Source: Isoetes taiwanensis
Lineage: Eukaryota > Streptophyta > Lycopodiopsida > Isoetales > Isoetaceae
Reading direction: 5' to 3'
Assembly (NCBI GenBank): GCA_021234155.1
Contig: JAJEKV010000146.1
Span: forward strand, 746,001 to 810,000
DNA: 64,000 nt
Below, piece by piece: positions 23,256 through 34,987 of the stretch (position 1 is the first letter of the stretch; each line of letters starts with the position of its first letter). The position numbers and the translations under genes are program-made. Below the pieces are notes generated by a model. That model searched no databases. It saw nothing but the letters and a program-made list of their open reading frames with translations, and was not told where the DNA came from.

Positions 23256-23375
23256 CAGTTCTTATAAACAAAAACTCAAATTGATTCGGCAATAACCTCC
23301 TATTCCCAGGATCTAGTTGGAACTTCATCCTTTGAAGCAATAAGCATATGGGATAGCCTTGGACATTATACATGA

Positions 23376-24125
23376 CTATTTGGATAGAACTAACCGCCTT
23401 GCATGAGCACTCCTGCTTTCTGCAAGAGCATGGTCTAACTGATCACATATTGCTTTTAAGGTTGCATAATCTACTTCAAAATAATGACTATCAGCCTCTG
23501 TTTTGTGGCCTTTGGCATCCATTACTTCATCAAATCTTGTAGATAATTTTATGACAAATGAAGGATGAGCTTGATTTCTTAAGCTCCTGCTTGCAACCTG
23601 CAAGTAAAAAAAAATGTAAGTCGTTGGAATGGCCAAAACCCAGCTAGAATAAATCACATAATAGAAGAAGAAAACCTGTAGATCGAGCCGCCAGTGAAGT
23701 GAGACAAATCGAGGCAGGCTTAAGTTTCTGAGTGCAACAACATCTCTAATCTCCTTGGACTTTTTATTGAAATACATAGACAACGAATTCCTTGCAGGAT
23801 CTTGGTAACCCAATTCAGTCAAGTAATCAAGCATCTGGGTAGCTGACATATTGGAACGAGCTGCTCTAATGAAAATGCTAGACAACAGAAGAACAGCATG
23901 TTCTACTTCTTCAGTAGACAGTTTGAGCTGTTTTGCGGCATTAACATAACCTCTAAGAGGTCTTTCACCTTTAGATATAACCCTGCCTGCTACCTTCGCA
24001 AAATCTTCAACGACTGTCCAACGAAACAAGTTAACGGTGCATCAAACTAATTATACAGGAATCAAGCAACCACATGGACACTGCTTACCATGCTCATCGG
24101 CTTTGCATAGAAACGACAGCTCCAT
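23376..24125 (-). CDS. COMMD2: COMM domain protein, COMMD2-like, three exons
   Basis: COMMD proteins form the hetero-oligomeric core of the Commander complex, which in animal cells works with CCC/Retriever in endosomal cargo recycling; the plant role is not established. Exons on the minus strand: 24125-24089, 24013-23676, 23597-23376, with GT-AG introns and continuous frame, 198 aa, the length of COMMD2. The N-terminal helical domain starts MELSFLCKADEHVVEDFAKV. The COMM domain begins at about residue 113: LPRFVSLHWRLDLQ with the key Trp120, then VASRSLRNQAHPSFVIKL and LDHALAESRSAHARR at the end. WRLD followed by ASRSLR is characteristic of COMMD2 among the paralogues. The start ATG lies in a 37-bp first exon. 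A spliced continuation beyond HARR cannot be excluded, but the stop after LVLSK fits. Confidence 0.85.
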
Positions 24126-24306
24126 AGTCTCAAACTGTTGCGAGCTTTCTAGGTTTTACGTAATTTCAAATATGTCCTCGAAGCAGCACACATCAGGATT
24201 CGACGGTGTTCAAACGCTGATGTCGCATTTCGGATTTGGGATTTTCTCGCCGTGGTGTATCTTAACAAATTGCACGTCAAAGATACCTAGATAGTATTTA
24301 AATTTT

Positions 24307-24743
24307 GGGAAAATTACCAAAATACCATTAAAGTGCCAAAATTACCAAAATGCCACTAAACCCAGTGGTATTTTGGGAAAATTGGCAATAACATTTTTCC
24401 AATGATCTGAATGCAAATGTGCCCTTCAGATGAATTGTAGATTAAGTTGAGATCTTTTTAACAAGCATAAGATCATTCAATTTTAAGACCACAATCTCTA
24501 TGAGATTTTTCATTTCTCAAATCCTGAAGAACTCAAAAGCTTATAACTTGAAATTTTCATATCCAATCAAGACGATCTTATCCTTCTTGGAAAGATCTCA
24601 GCTTAATCTACAATTCATCTGAAGGGCATATTTGCATTCAGATCATTAAAAAAACGTCATTGCCACTTTTCCCAAAATACCACTGGGTTTAGTGGCATTT
24701 TCGTAATTTTGGCAAACTTTAATGGTATTTTGGCAATTTTCCC
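24307..24743. mobile_element. Mutator-type MITE with perfect 9-bp target duplication
   Basis: A 437-bp non-coding element starts GGGAAAATTACCAAAATACC and ends with the matching inverted repeat ending TTTTCCC. The inverted arms are about 150 bp long; the arms pair again around CTGAATGCAAAT and ATGAATTGTAGATTAA. It is flanked by the direct 9-bp duplication TTAAATTTT at 24298-24306 and 24744-24752. Nine-base duplications with long inverted repeats indicate mobilisation by a Mutator-like transposase. It lies 180 bp upstream of the COMMD2-like start. Confidence 0.9.
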
Positions 24744-25553
24744 TTAAATTTTTCACAAATTTTGGGTTGCCCCTAGAGGGTTAATTCCTTGCTTTTGTGG
24801 GTTTTTTGCATATTCTTGGTATATGCTAGTATATGCCCAGAATATGTCAAAAATTGCTCCAAACTGGCTGTAGGCTGTAAACTATCGGTAGTCCCTGTTC
24901 ATGGGCGGTCGTTCTGAAACCGTCTAACTGGTCGAGCTAGGTATGCGGCACTCCATAGCTCTTCTGTTCCTCTTCTTCCGCCCTTGCCAGAAGCTCTTCC
25001 GCCCCCCTTCCGAGTCCTTGTGGGGCTAAAGAAATTTAGTGCTTTTCATGTGTGTCTCACAATTTTGCTTATTCACTTTGTGCCATGTTTGTTTGATAAA
25101 TTTAGGGAAGATAATCCGACATATGCTAACAATACCAACCAAATAGCCAATAGGGTTGTCATTGTGATGTAAAATTCAAGAATGTGAGGTGAAATTTAAG
25201 AATGTTGCATAAAAACTGATAAAACATCAGCGCCTTAATTTGTCTTAACCTGCCTTTACGTATCTTAAATCATAATGCAACACTTTGTTCACTGTGCATG
25301 TTCTATATCTCAAGTACCGATAACTCATAGAGTTATTCATTGCACAGTATCATTTATGTAAATCAGTTTGAAGTATTATTCTTTTCTCCCTCAATTCTAT
25401 AAATTGATCTGCATAGCTTTGTAAACAAGACTCTTGGCCTAAGAAAATGACACCCTGTGTTCACACAAAAAGGATCTGACACGAAATGATGAAACTGAAA
25501 CCATGAAAATGCACTTTTGCGCCACCAAAGAGCAACCCCTCATGCGCAACATC
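24744..25553. other. Intergenic, nothing recognised
   Basis: AT-rich DNA with a few short open frames (the longest 62 codons at 24984-25172) that match no family I know. Confidence 0.4.
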
Positions 25554-28500
25554 TTTTTTTTTTTTTTTTTTTTTTGAAGAACGTGTTTTACTTCATATTA
25601 TACACTCAAAATATTACAAAGTACTTCCAGAAGTAAGAAATGTCCCTGAAGCATCAATCACTTTTAGATGATCACTCCATATTGGAATTTTAATACGATC
25701 AGGCCAATTGGAGATCTGAAAGCAATTATACAACTTCTTACGAATTTCTTGAAGCACCACCTGAGAAGAAATACGCTTATCATAAAAGACCTTTCTTCGC
25801 CTTCGATTCCATACACTCCATATTAACCAAGACTTTGCCATGTGAAATGCAATCCTTTTAGAAGCAGTCCATTGATTTGGATAAATACCCAAAAGTAAGT
25901 GTTGACTATCCAAAGATACTCCAAAAAGAGAATGCAGCCAGGATCTAAGACTACTCAGCTCTGCACACAAATATAAATAGTGCTCCAATGTTTCAATGCT
26001 CCGCTCATACATTGGGCACAGTGGGCTTACTCCCGGCTTAAAGCGATGAACCATCTGATTAACTCTCAAAGAGCGATGAATCACCTGCCAAAGTAGAACA
26101 TTTACCTTTGGAGGATTATATTTAGAAGCAATCTGTAGCATGAACTTACTAGCTTCTTGCCTTCTTTAATACCTTGAACAAAGTTCCAGCATCTCTTGTT
26201 ACCCACCTTCTTAATTAGAGGAAGAGCACTTGCTACATAAGCCCATATATTGATATCTTTATCCAACAACCCATATGTCTCCTGAAACCATTGCCAAGGA
26301 AGAATGTCAATACCAAAATACCACTGTTCAATAGAAATAATACCTGCTCTCCTCCACCTCGCTTGGGAATGCACATGCATAAATTCTACAACTGGGTGTA
26401 GTTGTCCATGAGTATACAAAGGCAACCACAGAAAGGGGGAAGATGCCTGGAGACAAGCTTCCCAATCAAATGTAATCACCTGCTGGACTACCTTCCAGGC
26501 CCGAAGCAAGCCTTTCAGTACTGGAGAGGCATGTGAATAAGCTTTCAATGGATATAACAATGCCCAAGGGATCTCAATTCTCACACCTCGCTTATGAAAA
26601 ACCATACACTTCTTTACTGATTGTTTAAGTAACTTCATACCTGGTGATGCACAATCATCTTTCAACAAACTGAACAATAGCTTAGAAGCTAAGACCTTAC
26701 CATGTAAAGAAAGATCCAATATACCAAGTCCTCCTTGTTGTTTAAACAACATACATTTCTTCCACGCCACCTTCACAGTGCCTCATTGATCGGTACACCA
26801 TACAAAATCTCTTACAATCTTTTTTATCTCTGCAAACTTAGAAGCTTGAGCCAATAGAACCGAAACCAAATAAATATGCGTATTGTTCAATACTGACTTA
26901 GCTACTTGAATTCTACCTGCCAAGGATAACTTTGAACCTCTCCACCAAATCAGTTGCCTTTGTAAATTTAAGATAATTTCATCCCATGCTTCATTCATGT
27001 CAATATCTAGACGAAAGGGGACTCCTAGAAGCTTTGTCTTTGCAGATGGTAAAACAACCTTCCAGGCATACTCATATAAAAAATTCGGAACTGCTTCCTT
27101 TCCCACCCATAAGGCACTACACTTAGCCCAATTAAAGAGACAACCAGATACAATTGAAAATATATCCAAAATCTTTTTGATTATCTGCACATTATTCTCT
27201 TCACCATCCACTAGCAAGAAGGTATCGTCTGCAAACTGATTAACCAAAACCTGTTCACCTTCCACCAATAATAATCCCTTTACCAAACCATCCTTTTCAG
27301 CCTCATGCAATAGTTGCGAAAGTCCTTCTGCCACTATAGTAAACAAAAAAGGAGCTAAAGGGCAACCTTGCCTTATTCCACGTTCAATTGGAAAAAGCAC
27401 CAATGGTTCTCCATGATACAGTACTACCCCCTTAGTAGAAATCAACATTTTATGCATCATAGATCGGAAACCAAACCCAAATCCCAATTTCAAAAGCATA
27501 GCATCCAAGAAAGTCCACTTCACACTATCATAAGCTTTAGCAAAATCCAATTTTAAATATAGAAGATTTTGACCTGAACATTTGGGCCCAGTGAACTCCT
27601 TCATATGCTGCCACTATATTATGAAAAATTTGCCGACCTGGAAGAAAGCCTAACTGAGTCGCATCTATTCTCAATCCCAAAACCTGTTTGAGTCTTTCTG
27701 CATAGGCTTTTGCAATAATTTTATAGATAGTAGATAGAAGAGTTATTGGGCGCCAATCATGAATGCTCACAGGGTCTTTCACTTTAGGAATAAGAGAAAT
27801 CAAACCCGTATTCAAAATCCTATCAAATTGATGTGAAGTACACAAATCTTTGTATGCCTCCATAATGCTCACTGACGTCCATTCCCAATACCTTTTAAAA
27901 AATTCTACAGGGATACCATCCATACCTGGACATTTATCTGAAGCCAACTCAAATGTTGCTGCTCGCAATTCAGACATGGACAGTGGGGCCTCTATCAATT
28001 GAGATTCCTCTTGTGAAAGAATTGCATGAACCTTAGAAAGCACAATATCCTGCATTACATCTTCATGAGGCAAGTGTTTGACCTTAAAAAAAGTTTCAAA
28101 ATATTGAGTAAGGGACTGCTTAATCTCATTTGGCTCTGTCATTACCCTCCCATCCGCGGAGATAAAGAGTGCATAGTAGCGGCATACCTTTTTCGCTTTG
28201 AAGCTCTAAAAAACGACTTATTACAACGATCTCCATCTTTTCGGCCGGGTTAATCCAGATTTAACTTCGTCTTTGATTGAATTTGGGCCACTTCAAGACC
28301 ACGAATAGCATCAATAACATGTTGCAATCTAAAAGAGTCCGTACCCACTTTCTTAAGCTCCTCTAATTCAGCATATAACTTACTTAATGTCTCTTTTTCT
28401 TCACGAACTCGTTGCGCTCCCCACCTTTTCGCAAAAATCTTGACATTTGCCAAAGCCTCAACAATTCTTAAGATACCATGTTGTTGAGATGAAGCCTTTT

Positions 28501-28740
28501 GCCAAGCCTCGACATCCTGCTTCAAACTCCTCATTAGGCAACCATCTAGTATTCAATTTAAATACCGTTTTTCTCTTTTGTCGACTATGAGTAAGTTCAC
28601 GATTTTCAAGAATTTGAGGATTATGGTCCGAGACTGCTTGTGCCAAATAATTAAGCCTCCATAACATCTTGTTTTCATAATACCACAAGGTATATCGTGT
28701 GATATAAATTCGCCAATTGCCACTTCCAAAAAGGCGAGGG
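25554..28740 (-). mobile_element. LINE-1: 5'-truncated L1-type LINE, RT plus zf-RVT
   Basis: A non-LTR retrotransposon read on the minus strand. The oligo-T run at 25554-25575 is its poly-A tail. Going 5' to 3': end of the endonuclease (AVSDHNP) near 28650; then RT with MDGIPVEFFKRYW, LISLIPKVKDP, DWRPITLLSTIYKI (28142-27537); LDFAKAYDSVKWTFLDAMLL, IRQGCPLAPFLFTIVAEGLS and the catalytic QFADD (27604-26783); a connecting domain (26776-26102); and a zf-RVT domain (NVLLWQVIHRSLRVN, LCPMYERSIETLEHYLYLC; 26141-25614). ORF1 and nearly all of the endonuclease are missing. A few frameshifts separate the blocks. CAACATC precedes the T-run (25547-25553) and recurs at 28863-28869, a possible short target duplication. 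Confidence 0.9.
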
Positions 28741-28792
28741 GTGGGAAGGGGGGGGAGGGAGGGGAGGGGAGGGAGGGGGAAGGGGATGTATG
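28735..28792 (+). repeat. G-run tract (possible G-quadruplex)
   Basis: A purine tract of many GGG-GGGGGGGG runs separated by one or two A residues on the plus strand, located where recognisable LINE-1 sequence stops. It easily satisfies the four-runs-of-three-G pattern. Whether it belongs to the LINE or to flanking DNA is unclear. 28870-30081 contains no gene; 29420-29620 is a degenerate array around CTTCAAATTTGCAGCTG. Confidence 0.7.
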
Positions 28793-30078
28793 CAGAGTTT
28801 GGCAGTTCTTCAAGAGCATTGAACAATGTTCTATGTTATGAAGCGAGTGTTTTCCTTACTGCCAACATCCCTTGGTGGAATTAGAGATAAGGTGTCAGTT
28901 AGGCATGCCATTGTAGGATGTTCTAGCCGAATGTGTTGTTTATCTTATCGTCATCGTCTCTAGTCAAAATACTTCAGCGTAGGGGTATTTGACTCTTAAA
29001 AATTGAGTAGATGTTTAGAACAATAGGGCAGGTATTTGTCTATCTAGGTGAATACCCCCCCTTCTCCCCACCTCAAAAAAGGAGATAATGGGAATGACCC
29101 TCACGTCTTGGACAAGTGTTAAACACGGACAAACACTTTAAGCGGTATGACAACTTCAATGCATAAGAACAACATTAAATATTTCGATGAATGCTACATC
29201 AGGGTATTAAGCCATTTTCTCACAACAATCTAATTTTATGATGGACATGTCTTTATAAGACATCCTTTTGGGTTTCATATCATACGTAGGACGTTTCTTA
29301 AAAAAATCAGTTTTCCATTACTTTAACATATATGTAATATCAACATAAGATGTGTCTTATATTCACAGTTTTCCACTAGGTAAAATGTCGACACTCCGAA
29401 ATGAAAGTTATAAAATGCAAACTAAGTGATTAGCAATTCAAATCTGACTTGCTTCAAATTCGTAGCTGATTCAAATTCACATCTGAGAAATTCACAGCTA
29501 AGTAATGATCTAAGAAATTTGCAACTGCTTCAAGTTAGCAATTCAAATTCAACCTACTTCAAATTTGCAGCTGCTTGAAGTGCTCTATGCCCTACTTCAA
29601 TTTTGACCTACTTCAATCTCCCCAAAAAAGCTTCTTCAAACCTGCAGATCTTCCTTCCTCCGACAGAGGCAATGTCTTCATATTTCAAGGGTTGCTAGAC
29701 ATGTTAATTGCTAATCACTTAGTCATTGAATTGGAACATTGAATGCAAATTTGCTAGACCTGCAAAAATCCTTCAATAAAGATCACCAAATTCAAAATGG
29801 AAAAACTTTGTTCCTCAAGGTCCAGAAACGAATCAGATTTAGATTGCAGAAAGAAAAGAGGTTGCTTCCATATATGGTCCAAAAAATCACATGGTAACTT
29901 TATGCCCTTCAAACTAATTCTATTAGATTCCTCTATTTGTGAGTGTCAATAGTGTATTTTTCCCATCGACAAGCTTAGGGACTTGCTCATTACTCTAACA
30001 CGTACACAAACTAACAACCGCTTCCAACCTCCTCGTCTCTTCACACCCTAGCTTTGCCCCATGCTGGCTCTTCTACTA

Positions 30079-30082
30079 CTAG

Positions 30083-30120
<38 letters not shown>

Positions 30121-30168
30121 GCTGCTGCGGCTGCTGCTGCTGCTGCAGCTGCTGTTGTTGTTGTTGAC
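30079..30168. repeat. GTT/GCT trinucleotide microsatellite
   Basis: A (GTT)n run, then (GCT)n with one GCG interruption, then (GTT)n again. Long poly-Val/Leu/Ala frames over it are artefacts. 30169-31430 shows no recognisable gene. Confidence 0.95.
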
Positions 30169-31437
30169 CAAGGGGCCAGCCCTACTCCTTGGGATGCAAC
30201 CCCAAGGAGGTCAACCTCAAGTTCCTCTATACGTACATGCAATATCCACGGGGCCCATCCCTAGTCCTTACCCACCAGTCAACTCCTCAGCAAGCATGGA
30301 GTCTCATGGCCATCCCCACCCCTCTGAAAATGGGCCATTCAATGCAAGAATGCTAGTGCAATTAAAACCACATAACATCCTAGCATCATGCAATTCCATA
30401 TCACATCCAACAAGAAGTATCATGTAATCCATCAAGCAATAGTACTATCATTCTGAATATCCACCCTCTCTAAATTACTAAATCCAATACTCAGCATGGT
30501 ATATTTAGAGAACAAACTTAGGCCAAGGACTATATTGACTCAAGCTTAAAGGATTAAGCGAGGTCATTAGGGCCCTTGACAACTAGGTTGCATAGAATTA
30601 TCTAATAATTGGAAATAGAAGGAGGATTATTATGGACCCAATATTGTCATGTGCTATATAGAAGAAATTACACGACTAGGAAAGCAACTTATAAGTCAAG
30701 ATGAGGAATGAGACGAATAGAGAAACAACTTATAAGTCAAGAGGAAAGCAACAATACTAGATGGATTTAATCTAAACAAGGACTGGAACATGGACCTGGT
30801 ATAGAAAAAATCATCAATATAATAATGCATAATCCAGAATGACAATGGCTAAAGTGGCAATGGTTATGGTAAATGGGACAGGAATGTGAGAATTGGATAT
30901 CTCTAAATTCTACCAGGAGGGAACGATACGGGCCAATTGAGCTAAGATCCATCCTTTGATTTGCACAACCCCTCTAGTATATTCAATCACGTCGACTATC
31001 TATCCTCTGCGCTAGGCTTGACATGTTTCAACCTCAAAGTATTAGCACACAAGCAATATGAAATCAAGGAAGCATGAAGCATCCAACAATCAATCAAGGG
31101 CACTTATTTCTCCTAGTAGAAATCAATCGAATTGAAGAACAAAACCCACATTCCAAAAATTATCAGATACCAAGGCAAGTAAGAAATTCCACAACTTGTC
31201 AAGGCAAGCAAACCCACCTAGAACTGCTTCTTCTAATTTCTAGTGCTCTCCCTATAATCGTGCCTTGATTCTTCCTTCTTGCTTCAATTCAATTCTATTT
31301 CATTCTCTCTCCTCATCCTTTACATAGAAACTCTTAGATTCTTTCATTAATTAAGGTCTTGCCATTGTTTTTTATTTTTTTGACACCTTAAACATGCTCA
31401 GGCCAATTGCAGCTGGCAGACCAACCATTCGACAGTA

Positions 31438-32640
31438 GTATCAAAATCCACCAGGAATATCCTTTCTCTCCAACACTGTTTGAACTCTACATTGATCAGT
31501 TAGATAGCTGACAATAGGGGCAATGGAGCTCAACTTTTGCACCAGACCACCAGGCAGCTAATATATGCTGACAATGTGGACCTCCTAACCTACACCCAGG
31601 AGGACATGCAGTGCCATCTCGATGCCTTGGACATATTTTGCCAAGCCACTGACATGAGCGTCAATCTGGCCAAGACTAAGGTGTCCTCATGTCATCCTCA
31701 CATCAGCCAAGGCCTCTCTCCACCAATTACCAAGGGCAGAGTATGGAAGTGACACCCACCTACTTCTATCTGGTTAAGAGCAACACGGGCTGGAAGGCAC
31801 TGTAGGCAATGCAAAACAACAGCCACAGCATAGAGCTCTATGATTGGAGCCCATCCTTCTATATGGGATCGAAGTCTAGGGCCCGGTAGTATCCCTTCCC
31901 GTCCAGAATGACTTGGAGCACGTGCAGAAAGCCTTCTTGACATGGGCACTGGGAGTGAAGCCCACGGTCCCATATCAAGTTCTATTGCAAAAGACAGATT
32001 TCTTGCCTCTTCAGAGGGCAGCCCTTAATCATCACATCGTCTACTTTTAGAAGGCGATCAATATGGGCAATGCTCATCTCCCCAACTTGGCTTATACTAT
32101 ACCATAGAGGATACAGTGCCTCAAGGTGTGCTGGAGGGAAAGAAAAGATTAGTGGTTGGTCATGTGGAATGTGCAAGAGGACAAGTGTATATAGATGGAA
32201 ATAGAAGCAGATAGCCATAGCTTGAGGTAGTACCTTGATGCTTGCTTCCTTGGCAAGCTTTGGGATGCCAGCACCCTTGAACAGGTCAAGACATCACCTT
32301 GTAAGCACCACATAAATCCCACATTGGAATAGGGTCTGCAACGCTACCTGCATACCCATCTGCCTATAAAGAAAGGCATACTCATTGCCTCAATTTGCAC
32401 AGGTGCACACTATCTCTGAATCGAGATAGGCAGATGGATTGGGGAGTCACGCCAGGACAGGATTTGTTAGTGCTGCCAAGGGAAAGCCGTTGAAGATTAG
32501 TGCCACACTCTGCAACGGCATTATGTTGAGTTAATCAGGCCCGACCAGCCGTTGCATGCACTATTGAACACGGCTTCGATACGGATGTTGGGATCATACC
32601 TTCAGGAGGTCATAGGTATGCGGGCTCAGCGATCCTCGAA
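31438..32640 (+). mobile_element. LINE fragment (clade B), RT to C-terminal region
   Basis: Plus-strand pieces of a non-LTR reverse transcriptase: YPFSPTLFELYIDQL (about 31461), then the catalytic-loop block at 31537 with LIYADNVDLLTYTQEDMQCH (YADN where YADD is expected). FCQATDMSVNLAKTKV follows. Frames then shift; near 31965-32140 VKPTVPYQVLLQ, FLPLQRAALNHHIVYF and LAYTIP match the equivalent part of the copy at 54.8 kb. No ORF1, endonuclease or tail is visible. Separate lineage from LINE-1 and LINE-2. Confidence 0.65.
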
Positions 32641-32899
32641 CATTCACTTGACATGTACATATGTCTCATGATGTATATTTGTACAATTTGCCAACATCCT
32701 TATTACTGCCACGGTTTTTCCCTCAAAAACTCTTCGATGTTGGGGTTTTTTAATCCGGATAGTAATAAGTCTATTACGCTCTTTTCTTGGGTCCAATAAG
32801 CTGATTGGTCTTTGTTGACGCTAAAATCAATTCAATTAAAATTGCCATCTCATTTACTCTTGATACCTATTACGTTCATTATGTCTTATTATGAGAACA

Positions 32900-33072
32900 A
32901 CCCCCCTAATTACTCGTCCTTTTGCCACTAATCTTCCTTAATTAATATGATATCTTATCTCTTGCCACCTAGCCTTCCTTAATTAATATGACATCTCATC
33001 TCTTGCCACCTACTCTTCCTTATAACATGCCAACTTACCTCTTTGCCACCTAACCTTCCTTAATTAATGCTA
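32900..33072. repeat. ~48-bp degenerate tandem repeat
   Basis: About four units built on TTGCCACCTANNCTTCCTTA followed by ATTAATATGANATCTNATCT. It lies immediately beside the reverse-oriented LTR remnant. Confidence 0.7.
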
Positions 33073-33089
33073 TGGTTCTCTTCTTATAT

Positions 33090-33990
33090 AGAAGTACCAC
33101 CACGAAGGGTGGCCCATCCATCATCATCAACGAAAGGAAAGTACATCCATCAATTTCATGAGCAATATATCATAACAAGGCGCTACCCAAGGCTCAGACT
33201 CCAAGGGGTCAACTGACAGCCCGACCTCAAGATAACAACAGACAGAGGTATAACTTCGCGTTGGCTGGCATAAGACAATGGCTAGGGTAGTCCACTAGAT
33301 CCGTCCCTCCCGTGCACACTTTGCAGATAGGCTGAATCATGTTATGACGTGCTTGTAGCCCTCCGGAGACGCAATCCCAAGGAATCACCCTATGAGACTA
33401 CTCCGGGTTACATCTCCCCCGTCCGATGAGGCAGGTCAGAGAAGCTTCTCCTCCCAGATCACAACGGTTCTTTGGGTGTGCTAGAGGATACTGCCACACC
33501 TGCAACACCCGTATCCGTACTCGACTTATTCCCCTAAATCTACACAAAGTCGAGGACGTCCATAATGGCCATATCCAACGATCCAGGAGGTGTCAGACCC
33601 ATACCCGGCCCACACACAGTGATTAACTGTAGGCCGAGCACACTGTAGGAGCCCCAGTAGCCACGCTCAGCAAGGCTCCACACCCGATTCCCCAGTTGTG
33701 TCTGTTGTTTGGTGCTGAACCACATCATAACATCCTCAGCCAGGTTGGCTCTTGTGCACAGGCCGCATATATTGGGTATTAAGGGGCCTAGCTATGAAGC
33801 ATCTCTAGTTCTAAGAGGCTTTCAGGTCTCTACCCTTCCCTTAATCCCCATACACGGAGGGAGCAGAAAGAAAGAATATAAACACCATCTAAGTATCCAT
33901 CATCATCCAAAACAACATACGAAAGAGAATTTAGCCATTCCATCTAGTCAAAGAAGTGTTAGCAGAGATAGAAGCTATCTAGGGACTAAC
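33090..33990 (-). mobile_element. Diverged LTR of the 35-kb gypsy family, reverse orientation
   Basis: Its reverse complement follows the gypsy LTR at about 35550-36320: gaps aside, blocks such as GAGACTACTCCGGGTT (LTR reverse complement), CCCATACCCGGCCC and GGTCTCTACCC occur in the same order. Overall identity is moderate. LTR termini are not recognisable and no internal region is attached, so a truncated solo LTR is the likeliest reading. Confidence 0.65.
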
Positions 33991-34013
33991 TAGTCTCTTG
34001 GCTGGAGCTATTA

Positions 34014-34987
34014 TCATGGAAGGTCTCCATACTTTGGGTCTGTTGGCAAGAACTGGCAAAAACTGGTAGCTGCTCCTCCTCTCCTCTTCCCAATTCGAAT
34101 TTGGGGCAAGAATGGAGGCAGGGCCCCTATTTCTCCACCCAAATTAGCAAGTCCCATTTGTCCAATCGAGTTAGGCCAGGTGGCACTCCCCTGTTGGTAC
34201 ATGCAGTGTTCCAGGGTCTCCACACAGGTACCACACATAGGACACAGGTCGCTGATCCGCGGGTTGATCCTGTGAACCCACGCGTTCACCCTCAGGGAGC
34301 GGTGCACAATCTGCCACAGCAATACCCGAATCTTGGGGGGTGAGATTGGGTTCCACACCCATCTCCAGATGTAGGCCCAATCATCTCCCGGCACCTGAAG
34401 ACTCCAACCATCCAAAGGAGGTAGCTCATCCTGAATTGCCAAAAGCCCATAACAGGATCTCACGAAATTTGAGGGGTCTACTTTCGGGTGACACTTCCAC
34501 ACACGCCTTGATGCCTGCGGAGGCTTCAGCGGCAGAGCATTAGCCACCCGCGCCCAAATAGCACAATCCCGTTCTTGAAGCCGAAATCTGTGGCGAAAAA
34601 GCTGCCAGGGTGCCAGCTGCCCATCAATATACCACTCCGCCACCGTCAACACCCCACACTGCGCCCATATGCGCTGAACACGGGGATCGACGGAGGCTGC
34701 CAGAACCAAAGGTGTGCGTGGTCCGAGGGGGGTCCACCAAGGCGATGCCTCCAACTGAATGCACCTGCTGGCGTCAATTGCAAATAGCGGATGGACCTGC
34801 TCCCAGGCTCACAGGAGCCCCTTCAGAAATGGAGAGGCATGAGCGTACGGCCTGATATCCACGAACAACGCCCAAGGAAGCCGCGCAGGCACGGATGGCT
34901 TGTGGAAAACTATCGAGTGAGACAGCGACTGATGAAGCAAGACCAAGCCCGGGGAGTCGAGCGCATTCTCAAGAATGGCAAGGACAA
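34014..34987 (-). mobile_element. LINE-2, 3' part (connection and zf-RVT domains)
   Basis: Minus-strand continuation of the LINE whose 5' part lies at 52814-48142. From 34987 it reads LAILENALDSP, IVFHKPSVPARLPWALFVD, PYAHASPFLKGLL. An in-frame TGA follows near 34810, where LINE-1 has Arg in KGLLRAW. Then come WYIDGQLAPWQLF, CAIWARVANALPL and a zf-RVT domain (RVLLWQIVHRSLRVN, LCPMCGTCVETLEHCMYQ) to about 34190. Compared with LINE-1 the last ~100 residues are missing or replaced, and there is no poly-A tail, so the 3' end is truncated against the LTR remnant at 33.99 kb. Confidence 0.9.
34983..34987. repeat. Target-site duplication GACAA, left copy
   Basis: The five bases directly before the 5' LTR; the same GACAA follows the 3' LTR at 48142-48146. 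Five bases is the usual duplication made by Ty3/gypsy integrases. Confidence 0.85.

Noticed and set aside
30048-30427. Long open frames of poly-Val, poly-Leu, poly-Ala and poly-Thr
   Set aside because: They are all readings of the GTT/GCT microsatellite in different frames.
34101-34855. Plus-strand frames opposite the LINE-2 3' part
   Set aside because: Antisense shadows of the connection and zf-RVT domains.
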